Shown: one piece after another, positions 16,940-24,549 of the stretch
Position numbering within the stretch: position 1 is the first letter of the stretch
Layout: every line of letters begins with the position of its first letter
From: a bacterium
Lineage (GTDB): Bacteria > Patescibacteriota > Microgenomatia > UBA1406 > GWC2-37-13
NCBI GenBank assembly: GCA_021833625.1
Contig: JAKBEU010000003.1
Coordinates: 62,001-126,000, forward strand
DNA length: 64,000 nt
Direction: 5' to 3'
The notes under the pieces: model-generated
Seen by the model: the letters and a program-made list of their open reading frames with translations, nothing else
The model's database searches: none
Told to the model about the DNA's origin: nothing
Made by a program: the position numbers and the translations under genes

Positions 16940-19072
16940 ATGGCAAAAATAGCGGAATTATTAAATGCAATTAAGGATAAAGACATCGTTGTTCCAGAGT
17001 TTCAAAGAGAATATGTTTGGTCATTGGAGCAGTCAAAAGAGCTTATGATTTCGCTATTTAATAAATATCCAACAGGAAGTATTCTTGTTTGGTCAACAAA
17101 TGAACCACCAGAGATTAAAAATAATGCGGTAAGGACAGAACAGATGGGCTGGGTAGACGTATTATTGGATGGTCAACAAAGGCTTACAACTCTGTATTTA
17201 TTTATCAAGGGTCAAATTCCTCCTTATTACATTGAAAGAGACATTACTCATGACCCTCGTCACTTGTATTTTAATCTTCAAACAGCCGAATTCAGTTATT
17301 ACCAAGAGAAACGAATGAAAGACAACTTACTATGGCAGAAAGTGACAGAGTGTTTTAATGCAGACAAAATCGATGCCATTGATATTGCAGATTCATATTG
17401 TAAGTCTCATCCAGAGGTCGATTATAGACAACTGACAAGAGAGCTGAACACAAACCTTAATAAATTACGTTTTATTGAAGAAATCGACTACTTTAAACAA
17501 ACCGTTCCACAAGGAGTAAACATTGATAAAGCGATTGATATATTTGACCGTGTTAACTCAATGGGAACGAAATTAACGGATGCAGAACTGGTTCTTACAC
17601 ATGTTGGTGGTCGTTGGTCACAAGCAAGAAGAGTAATGAAAGACAAGATGGCTGATTATGAAAAAGTTGGGTTTAAGTTTGACCTTGATTTTTTCACCAG
17701 ATGTTTAGTTGTCATACTTACTGATTCTGCTTTATTTGAAAAGATGACGACAGACGTGTATCTCCAGACACAAGGGGAGGCATATAAAAATGCATGGGAA
17801 AAATTGGTGAAGACTCTCGACTATCTTATTCCTATTCTCAAGCAGTCTGCATATTTATCAGGAAGTAAAGACATGAACACCATCAATGTTTTAGTTCCTT
17901 TGGTGGCATATTTGTCTAAACATGGGGGCGTGTTCACATCAACACTTAAGAACAAATTCTTATACTGGATGTTTTTGGCACTTATATGGGGTAGATATAG
18001 TGGTCAGACAGACCAACGCATGGACAGAGACGTTTATATAGCAATAAATAGTTCTTCTCCAGTTGAAGAACTTATCAACGAAATTAAAGACCAAAGAGGC
18101 AGAATTGAAATAAAACACTCTGATTTAGAGGGCAGAGGGTCAGGAAACCCACTTCACCGAATGCTCTATATCATTGCGAAATATAATAAGGCAATTGACT
18201 GGGCAAATGGCGGTTCATTACAAGATACTTTGGGTGACTACTACAGTATTCAAAGCCATCATATTTTCCCTCAAGCATTTCTCTACAAAAACGGTTATGA
18301 ATCTGAAAATCACATAGATAAACAGAAGGTCAATGAAATTGCCAATCGTGCATTTATAACAAGAGATGCAAATTTCGACATATCTGATAAGAACCCAAAA
18401 GATTATCTCAAGGAAATAAAGGAAAAATACCCAGAAGCACTGCAGCAGCAACTTATTCCAGAAGACAGTATGTTGTGGGACATCAACATGTATGAATCCT
18501 TTCTCGTTGCAAGAAGGAAAAAGATTGCTGACGCCATAAATCAATTTCTTGAAGAATTAAAAGGAAAAGAAGTAAAAGAAGAGGTTGTCAACTATGATGA
18601 CATTATTGCAAAGGGTGAGAATGATTATGTGGAATTTAAATCATCTTTACGTTGGGATTATGCAATAAATGCGACAAACAAGAAACTCGAAATGGTAATT
18701 GCAAAGACAATTTCTGCTTTTATGAATTCTGAAGGTGGAATGCTTCTTATTGGAGTAAACGATTCAGGTGAAATTTTGGGTTTGGATAAAGATTATTCGG
18801 TAGTAAAAAACAACAATAGAGATGGATTTCTATTACAGGTGGTTCAGACAATAAACACCTATTTAGGAAGAGAGTTCAATCAGTATGTATCGATTGAAAT
18901 TGAGAAAATTGGTGGAAAAGATGTCTGTGTAATAAGTATGACAAAAAGCGACCTCCCTGTATTCCTTAAGGCTGACGGAAAAGAAGATTTTTATATCAGA
19001 GCCTCTGCATCATCTCAACCAATGAGTGTCAGAGAGGCTAATGAGTATATAAAAACACATTGGGAGAATTAA
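16940..19072 (+). CDS. GmrSD-like DUF262/DUF1524 nuclease fused to an AlbA_2 (Schlafen-type) domain
   Basis: This 710-aa protein joins three modules. Residues 1-120 are DUF262, with VPEFQREYVW and the nucleotide-handling DGQQRLTT. Residues about 420-500 are the DUF1524 HNH nuclease, with SHHIFPQAF and a following NRAFIT. Residues about 555-705 are AlbA_2, starting with VEFKSSLRW and containing NSEGGMLLIGV. DUF262/DUF1524 pairs (GmrSD) cleave modified DNA in an NTP-dependent way. The AlbA_2 tail is unusual and may add nucleic-acid binding or cleavage. The gene starts 9 bp after Res, so it belongs to the operon. Confidence 0.85.
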   Translation: MAKIAELLNAIKDKDIVVPEFQREYVWSLEQSKELMISLFNKYPTGSILVWSTNEPPEIKNNAVRTEQMGWVDVLLDGQQRLTTLYLFIKGQIPPYYIERDITHDPRHLYFNLQTAEFSYYQEKRMKDNLLWQKVTECFNADKIDAIDIADSYCKSHPEVDYRQLTRELNTNLNKLRFIEEIDYFKQTVPQGVNIDKAIDIFDRVNSMGTKLTDAELVLTHVGGRWSQARRVMKDKMADYEKVGFKFDLDFFTRCLVVILTDSALFEKMTTDVYLQTQGEAYKNAWEKLVKTLDYLIPILKQSAYLSGSKDMNTINVLVPLVAYLSKHGGVFTSTLKNKFLYWMFLALIWGRYSGQTDQRMDRDVYIAINSSSPVEELINEIKDQRGRIEIKHSDLEGRGSGNPLHRMLYIIAKYNKAIDWANGGSLQDTLGDYYSIQSHHIFPQAFLYKNGYESENHIDKQKVNEIANRAFITRDANFDISDKNPKDYLKEIKEKYPEALQQQLIPEDSMLWDINMYESFLVARRKKIADAINQFLEELKGKEVKEEVVNYDDIIAKGENDYVEFKSSLRWDYAINATNKKLEMVIAKTISAFMNSEGGMLLIGVNDSGEILGLDKDYSVVKNNNRDGFLLQVVQTINTYLGREFNQYVSIEIEKIGGKDVCVISMTKSDLPVFLKADGKEDFYIRASASSQPMSVREANEYIKTHWEN

Positions 19073-19092
19073 ATCTGTAGAGAATCAATAAA

Positions 19093-19515
19093 ATGACCGA
19101 TATTTATCTCGACATCGATGGAGTCTTGTTGGCTAACGATGCAAATCCAGCAAAACATGCAGATGCATTTATAAAGCATGTGGTGACGAATTTTCCTACC
19201 TATTGGCTTACAACACATTGCAGACAGAAAGAAAATTATACCGTGGAGTTGATGAGTAGGTTTTTTTCAGAGGAAACAATGAAGTATGTAAGACAAATTA
19301 AGCCAACGGAATGGGATATTAATAAAACTGAAGGAATTAACTTCTCAAATCCCTTTCTCTGGTTTGATGACGACCTCTATGAGGGTGAAAAAAGGGAATT
19401 AGTAAAGCGAAACATGCTTGACAACTGGATTGAAGTAGACTTAAGTAAGGATGTGGATGCTTTGGAGAAATTTCTTGTGAGTTTTCCTATTCCAATTCAG
19501 GAAATAAACAAATGA
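19093..19515 (+). CDS. HAD-like small phosphatase-type protein in the defence operon
   Basis: This 140-aa protein opens with IYLDIDGVLLAND, the nucleophile motif of the HAD fold (DxDxV). A threonine-rich TTHCRQ follows as the likely second motif, and WFDDDLYE provides the acidic third site. The protein is short and lacks an obvious cap domain. It sits 20 bp after the GmrSD-AlbA gene and overlaps the next gene by 4 bp (ATGA). It could dephosphorylate nucleic acid or nucleotides as part of the system, or be a passenger; the sequence does not decide. Confidence 0.75.
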   Translation: MTDIYLDIDGVLLANDANPAKHADAFIKHVVTNFPTYWLTTHCRQKENYTVELMSRFFSEETMKYVRQIKPTEWDINKTEGINFSNPFLWFDDDLYEGEKRELVKRNMLDNWIEVDLSKDVDALEKFLVSFPIPIQEINK

Positions 19516-20042
19516 TAACCAAACTAATTCGTAAACGATGGATAATTATTACAGTAGTGCTTATTTTTGCGTTTCTCTTAATACTTAATCAGACATCAAG
19601 ACCAAAGGTCATTATAAACAACAAGGTTGTCATTCCAACAATTATTCCCACAGTAACAGATAAACCGTATAAGTATTGGCTTGAAGAATCTCATCGCGGT
19701 GTACCTCGTTTACTTTTCATGGAAAAAAGCCTAAATCTCGTTGCTGGTAATGAGTATTATGATATTTTGAAACAAAGAATAGAGAATGACCATTTAAGTG
19801 CAAAAATATGGTTTGAAAGTAGGTGTAATGAGTTTTGGATTTTTGATAAACCTACAGATGAATTTATTTCAATTGAGCGTCATGGATACCACCAGGATGG
19901 TTGTCCTGGTGACCCAAACTTTGCACCTCGTATGGATACGTTTAATATAGACAAAAAAACAAAAGAGATATTCTGGCTGGATGTTGGAAGGAATAGGAAT
20001 ATTCCCTATGCAGAATGGGCTAAAACCGTAAGTAAAGAATAA
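19512..20042 (+). CDS. 176-aa membrane-anchored hypothetical protein
   Basis: A basic N-terminus is followed by one hydrophobic helix (residues about 12-28), leaving a likely extracytoplasmic domain of about 140 aa with two cysteines in the middle and one near GCPGD. No family is recognised. It overlaps the HAD gene by 4 bp, so it is translationally coupled to the tail of the defence operon. It may be an envelope-located accessory or simply cargo. Confidence 0.6.
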   Translation: MITKLIRKRWIIITVVLIFAFLLILNQTSRPKVIINNKVVIPTIIPTVTDKPYKYWLEESHRGVPRLLFMEKSLNLVAGNEYYDILKQRIENDHLSAKIWFESRCNEFWIFDKPTDEFISIERHGYHQDGCPGDPNFAPRMDTFNIDKKTKEIFWLDVGRNRNIPYAEWAKTVSKE

Positions 20043-20101
20043 GTAATGAAGTATAATCACAACGATTATTAGTTTGCGGATGGGAAGAACTAAATGACAA
20101 T

Positions 20102-20461
20102 ATGGATAATTTAGATGAAGGTTTACCAATTTTTCCGATTGGGCGAGCAATAGAATATAGGAGGAAAATACTTAAGCTGACGCCTGAAGAGCTTGCAAAA
20201 AAGGTTGGGATGAAAGAACAACAAATAGTTGAAATTGAAGATGATTTAAAAAATCAAAGTCTTTTACTTGGCACGCTTATCAAAATAGCAAAGGCATTGA
20301 ACATTTCTATATACAGGCTTATAAAAGCGGCTGAAGAACATGCATACGAGATAAATCCAAATGAGCTTGATGGATTCGGAAGTGAAGACTGGTTTCTTGA
20401 CGATTTAATTACATCTGATGGAACAGGAAGTAAAGATGGGATTTTGGCTATTTCTGAATGA
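20102..20461 (+). CDS. XRE-type helix-turn-helix regulator
   Basis: The 119-aa protein has an HTH_3 domain: GRAIEYRRKILKLTPEELAKKVG, then EQQIVEIED and TLIKIAKALNI (residues about 14-70). The acidic C-terminus carries no other known domain. It is probably a repressor of the island or its operon. It converges on the terminase-like gene with a 14-bp overlap at the 3' ends. Confidence 0.8.
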   Translation: MDNLDEGLPIFPIGRAIEYRRKILKLTPEELAKKVGMKEQQIVEIEDDLKNQSLLLGTLIKIAKALNISIYRLIKAAEEHAYEINPNELDGFGSEDWFLDDLITSDGTGSKDGILAISE

Positions 20462-20873
20462 TTATCTGCAATCCTGTCATTACACTTGGCTGGTTGCCTC
20501 TGTTTTCTTCCTTATTAACCAGCTTGTCATACACTTCAACAGCTCGTAAGCGTGTTGTATGGTCTGGATAGTCATGAATACCCTTATAAATTACCTGTTT
20601 CTTGGCTTTCATTGCCCCTTTAATGACCGCTGATATCAATCTGGCATTAAGACCAGCATTTTCGTAATATAACCTATCCAGATTGTGTATTTTCTGCTTT
20701 AATTTGGAAGCCAGAACAGTTGCAGAATGATATCTGCTTTTGGGTACATTGAACGCTTTAATATACGATTGTGTGGCATTTCCTGTCAGGACATATTCGT
20801 TGATGAAGATGAGTTCCTTTGTATTCAGGTACTCCTCGTCTTTGGCTAATTTGTTTTGTGGTTGTATGAGCAT
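20448..20873 (-). CDS. Phage terminase small-subunit-like protein
   Basis: This 141-aa protein contains ELIFINEYVLTGNATQSYIK followed by a Ser/Ala-rich helix and a basic stretch. That is the N-terminal DNA-binding layout of terminase small subunits (FxxEYxxxGNATxAYxxA). No large terminase, portal or capsid gene is present, so it is a phage remnant or a recruited DNA-binding protein. It converges on the XRE gene with a 14-bp overlap. It supports a phage-related history for the island. Confidence 0.6.
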   Translation of the reverse strand: MLIQPQNKLAKDEEYLNTKELIFINEYVLTGNATQSYIKAFNVPKSRYHSATVLASKLKQKIHNLDRLYYENAGLNARLISAVIKGAMKAKKQVIYKGIHDYPDHTTRLRAVEVYDKLVNKEENRGNQPSVMTGLQIIIQK

Positions 20874-21145
20874 ACAAGATGATTATAACACTCTATATTA
20901 TGGGATTAGTCAGAGGCAGTAAGTATCCGCTATTCGCATATATATGTACCCATGGATAGTATCTTTTATGGTTGATAACCGTCACTCCATAATCAAGAAA
21001 ATATACTGTTGTATAGCTCTGGACTATCACTTTTGTAGCATATAATGCACAATTTGAGGCTAAACCATAAGTAATTAGCCATGATATTTATACATAAAAT
21101 ATCAAGACATATAAACAATCAGGTAATAGTTGATATCATTATGGT
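20874..21145. other. 272-bp AT-rich intergenic region without a gene
   Basis: No open frame of note, no strong hairpin with a T-run and no clear direct repeat is seen. It must contain the start signals of the terminase-like gene (minus strand) and of the FtsK-like gene (plus strand). Confidence 0.5.
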
Positions 21146-21811
21146 ATGAAGCAATCATCTGAAGCCTCTAAAAAGGTTTTTCCAATTAAAGAACACTCTG
21201 AAATCATTGAAAAAACACTGGATTCTTATGGAATAAGAGTTCGTGTAGCTGAAGTAAATTATCTGCCAGACGATGCAATTCAATATTGTTTGGAGATTGT
21301 AACAGGAACAAAATTAGAAGATATTGAAAAGCGAAAAAGAGAATTGGCTCTTGCATTAGCATCTTCAACTGGGACAGTTGAAATCCAAGCTCCTATTCCT
21401 GGGAGGGCACTTGTTGGGATAACAGTGCCAAAAGTTATGAAAGTAGATGCTTTTAGACCAAATCCAAACACGCCCAAAACAATACTTGGAAAAGTGGTGA
21501 ATATGATTGCAGAGATACTCGGAATGACTGCTGCCATACTTCTTTTTTCAGTAGAAAAAATTGAAGAAAATAAGAACATCGGAAGGCAAATATTGGTTGT
21601 ATTCCTCGTGCCTATAGCTTTAACAGTATTATTGTTTGGTAACTTTGATTTATCAAAAATATTTGAGTTTATGACTGTATCGTTTATCACCTGGGTATTT
21701 GTATTAGGGCTTCAAGTGGATAAGAAGAATAAGGGTATTAATAAAAAAGAAGAGTCAGAAAAAGCAGGTCAGAAGCTTTTGGTTAATCAAGAAGTAAACA
21801 AAGGAGAATAA
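21146..21811 (+). CDS. Orphan FtsK alpha-beta-domain protein with two C-terminal membrane helices
   Basis: Residues about 14-100 match the FtsK alpha-beta region that lies before the motor: SYGIRVRV, then LEIVTGTKLEDIEKRKRELA, ALASSTGTVEI, and APIPGRALVGI (FtsK pattern IxxPIPGKxxVGIEVPN). The motor itself is missing, with no Walker A. Instead, two hydrophobic helices (about residues 150-170 and 175-195) and a basic tail follow. The 221-aa protein is therefore either a truncated FtsK relic or a distinct small membrane protein able to contact an FtsK hexamer or chromosomal DNA. Expression start is uncertain but the ATG is clear. Confidence 0.65.
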   Translation: MKQSSEASKKVFPIKEHSEIIEKTLDSYGIRVRVAEVNYLPDDAIQYCLEIVTGTKLEDIEKRKRELALALASSTGTVEIQAPIPGRALVGITVPKVMKVDAFRPNPNTPKTILGKVVNMIAEILGMTAAILLFSVEKIEENKNIGRQILVVFLVPIALTVLLFGNFDLSKIFEFMTVSFITWVFVLGLQVDKKNKGINKKEESEKAGQKLLVNQEVNKGE

Positions 21812-21898
21812 AGTAGTTGATTTGAGGCTGAATTAGTTAAATAGTAGGTTCTAATGTCGTCCACAAGGTGGAGCACTTCAAAGACACAAACATTGGCC

Positions 21899-22627
21899 TT
21901 ATATGCTTAAGAAGAGAAGTGGTATAGTTATTCCTGAACAAATCATTAAAAAGCCCGTACCATAGTCTGCCATTGTCGTCCTATTTCCATATCTACTTGA
22001 AATTGGTTTGGCAAAGATAAAATAAAAACCAAGAACAATTAGGTAAATAGTAAACGCAATTATTCCAATCTTGATATTCTGATAACTCAAAATTGGAATC
22101 AACTTACAGACATATACACCAATAAAGCTTATTGGCAAACCCAATAATGAATAAAATAGAGGGTGGTCAAAGTCTATGGGTTCGCGTATTTTCTCTATTT
22201 TGACATTCTTATCAAGCCTTCTTAATAAATCTTTCTTAAATTCTTCAAAACCGTCTAGGGCAGAAATAAAAACTGCTCTTCCATCGCTGAGCCAAACATA
22301 CATTTCTCGGATAGTGTTATTAGTTGTCCACTTAACTATTATGCGATCAACATTTTTTAGCAGGTATTTTTCCGAACCTCGATTATTCACCCGATCAAGT
22401 GATAGATCGGATAGACTGACTATCGTTTTGGTCAAAATATGTAAAAATCTAAAAGAGAAAATACCTAATAAAAATAAGATAAATACAACCAACAAATAGC
22501 CACCGATAGAAACAGGGAAATTGAGAATTGCAGATGCTAGAATAACTCCCATTATTAAACTAACAGAGAGTGTTGTGTATGCTTTTTTACGTCTGGTGAT
22601 TTCTGCTTGTGAGATTGTATAGGCCAT
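21899..22627 (-). CDS. 242-aa polytopic membrane protein
   Basis: Four to five hydrophobic segments are visible: two near the N-terminus (residues about 20-60), a soluble middle region with a strand pattern around VDRIIVKWTTN, then three helices toward the C-terminus. The middle resembles a PH-like or bPH_2-type sheet, but this is only a visual impression. No enzyme motif is seen. It is transcribed opposite its neighbours within the AT-rich island. Confidence 0.6.
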   Translation of the reverse strand: MAYTISQAEITRRKKAYTTLSVSLIMGVILASAILNFPVSIGGYLLVVFILFLLGIFSFRFLHILTKTIVSLSDLSLDRVNNRGSEKYLLKNVDRIIVKWTTNNTIREMYVWLSDGRAVFISALDGFEEFKKDLLRRLDKNVKIEKIREPIDFDHPLFYSLLGLPISFIGVYVCKLIPILSYQNIKIGIIAFTIYLIVLGFYFIFAKPISSRYGNRTTMADYGTGFLMICSGITIPLLFLSI

Positions 22628-22814
22628 TATTTTAAGTATATAAAATTACAAGTAACAAATAAAATTAGTAAATTCCTTGAGTGTTTGTTCTGGATGTATA
22701 AGTTTCTGTAGCCAATAAATTTTTCCATAATCGTTCCATCGAATGAGCCAGCAAAGTTAGCTCCATTTTTTGCCTACTCCAAACGAAATTTAAACTTCTT
22801 GACATAGTTTCTTC

Positions 22815-23510
22815 ATGAAAATGAAGCTGGTAGTTACTAGAATAACTATTCTTCTATGTGGGTTTTTACTCTTCCAAATAAGCAAATCTAGAACTTTTCA
22901 ATTTTTTGGAGGGCTTACTGCAAGAGTAAACACGAAACAAAAAGTAGTTGCTCTTACTTTTGACGATGCTCCCTCTCCATATGTTAATAAGGTTCTCGCT
23001 ATCCTAAAAGAAAAACAAATAAAAGCAACACTTTATGAAATTGGGAAGGCGATTGAACAGTACCCTGAAGAAGCCAGATCCATAGTTGAAGAGGGAATGG
23101 AAGTTGGGAATCATTCGTATTCGCATGAACGAATGGTTTTGAAATCGCTTTCTTTCATAAATACAGAAATTCAAAACACCAATAGATTAATCAAAAGCTC
23201 TGGTTATCAGGGAGAAATCACGTTTCGTCCTCCAAATGGAAAGAAACTTTTTGGGTTACCATGGTATTTACTACAACATAATATAAAGACAATTATGTGG
23301 GATATTGAGCCTGATACTTATGTAACTGGTAATTCGGATACAATAGTAAAGTACACACTTAGTCATGTTCAGCCTGGCTCAATAGTACTCCTGCACCCAT
23401 TTTGTGATAAAGAATTCGTTGCAGATCGAGAAGCACTACCAAAAATTATTGAAGGCCTTTTATCAAAAGGCTATAGATTTGTCACAATATCAGAACTTCT
23501 TAAATACTAA
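22815..23510 (+). CDS. Secreted polysaccharide deacetylase (NodB domain)
   Basis: This 231-aa protein has an N-terminal membrane anchor or signal segment, then a NodB deacetylase domain. Motif 1 is TFDDAPS (usually TFDDGPS), motif 2 is HSYSH, motif 3 is RPPNGK, and the last motif is LLHPF (usually LLHD). It probably removes acetyl groups from peptidoglycan or another envelope glycan in a metal-dependent way. The Asp-to-Pro change in the last motif could lower activity. Its upstream gap of 187 bp holds a TTGACA near the start but no clear -10. Confidence 0.85.
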   Translation: MKMKLVVTRITILLCGFLLFQISKSRTFQFFGGLTARVNTKQKVVALTFDDAPSPYVNKVLAILKEKQIKATLYEIGKAIEQYPEEARSIVEEGMEVGNHSYSHERMVLKSLSFINTEIQNTNRLIKSSGYQGEITFRPPNGKKLFGLPWYLLQHNIKTIMWDIEPDTYVTGNSDTIVKYTLSHVQPGSIVLLHPFCDKEFVADREALPKIIEGLLSKGYRFVTISELLKY

Positions 23511-23543
23511 TTCAAAGATAGTATGTCCTAATTGCCTCGGCTT

Positions 23544-23551
23544 GGGGGAGC
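23544..23551. repeat. Weak candidate right attachment site
   Basis: The 8-mer GGGGGAGC here repeats the 3' end of tRNA-Asn at 6134-6141. It lies in the gap between the last island-like gene and the next secreted-protein gene. Eight bases can match by chance, so this is only a lead for locating the right end of the island. Confidence 0.15.
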
Positions 23552-23726
23552 CAGTTGTGACTTAATATACCAAGTTTAGCCTCATTTAAAACTTGAAGCG
23601 CTGAAGTGTATCCATAACTAGCTGCTATAAAGTTGTTTCACCAGTTTTTATGTTTTTTAAATTTTGCTATACTTATTCTATTGGTTACAAATAGTTATAA
23701 ACTATGCAAAAGGGGGTGAAAAAAAT

Positions 23727-24461
23727 ATGAAGAAAATAATATCTGGCGTGTCAGTTTTTACGTTGTTATTGGTTGCTATGCCGGTCTTTGCTGCTAATAA
23801 CGGTGCAGGAGCGCAGGGGACAAGTTCCCAACAAGGAACAACGACCCAAACCCAGCAGCGGTTACAGCAGGTATCGCCATCTCCTACGGGGAATACGATC
23901 CAAAATCAAAATCAAGTTAAAACGCAAAATGAAGGTGAAGATTCAGAGATTAAAACAAAGACTCAGGAACAGGAGTCTCAAGGAGATGAGCAGGAGACAC
24001 AGGGTCAGGGTATGCCGAAAGAAACCCCTCCACAAAGTGAAGCGGCTCAAGAACACATGAGTAACGTAGCAACTGAAGTTGAAGACCTGTTGAAGACCAA
24101 GACGATGCAGGGTGGAATTGGTCAGCAAGTCAAGACAATTGCCCAAGAGCAAAAAACTGCTCAGCAAGAAATCCAAACCGAATTGGGAAAAGTTGATAGC
24201 CGAGGTGGATTACTTAAATCCATTATCGGTCCTGACTTTAAAGCCCTGAAGAATATGCAGAAGCAAATGGAGCAGAACCAACTGCGTATTCAACAGCTTA
24301 CACAGTTAAAGGATCAACTAACCAATCAAGGTGACATCACTCAAGTACAACAGATGATTCAAGCCTTAACGGATCAGGACACTGTCCTACAAGACAGAAT
24401 CAATCTTGAAAAGCAATCGGGCAGTTTGTTGGGTTGGCTGTTTAAGTTACTGGTAAAATGA
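23727..24461 (+). CDS. Secreted Gln-rich coiled-coil protein
   Basis: The start at 23727 is fixed by the strong ribosome binding site GGGGGTG at 23712-23718. A signal peptide (MKKIISGV...PVFAAN) leads into a low-complexity, Gln/Thr/Glu-rich segment to about residue 110. A helical region with coiled-coil heptads follows (IQTELGKVD, MQKQMEQNQLRIQQL), and the protein ends in a hydrophobic tail GWLFKLLVK. It is likely surface-exposed or envelope-associated. No enzymatic motif is seen. A strong terminator follows. Confidence 0.75.
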   Translation: MKKIISGVSVFTLLLVAMPVFAANNGAGAQGTSSQQGTTTQTQQRLQQVSPSPTGNTIQNQNQVKTQNEGEDSEIKTKTQEQESQGDEQETQGQGMPKETPPQSEAAQEHMSNVATEVEDLLKTKTMQGGIGQQVKTIAQEQKTAQQEIQTELGKVDSRGGLLKSIIGPDFKALKNMQKQMEQNQLRIQQLTQLKDQLTNQGDITQVQQMIQALTDQDTVLQDRINLEKQSGSLLGWLFKLLVK

Positions 24462-24480
24462 ACGGATTGTAAAAACAAAT

Positions 24481-24510
24481 AACCCACCATATGCAGAGGT
24501 GGGTTGTTTG
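24481..24510 (+). terminator. Rho-independent terminator
   Basis: An 8-bp stem AACCCACC / GGTGGGTT with a 9-nt loop is followed by a T-rich stretch (GTTTGTT). It ends the secreted-protein gene. Confidence 0.8.
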
Positions 24511-24549
24511 TTAACGATATCGTTCCATTTTGGCTTATACTTTTAGTAT

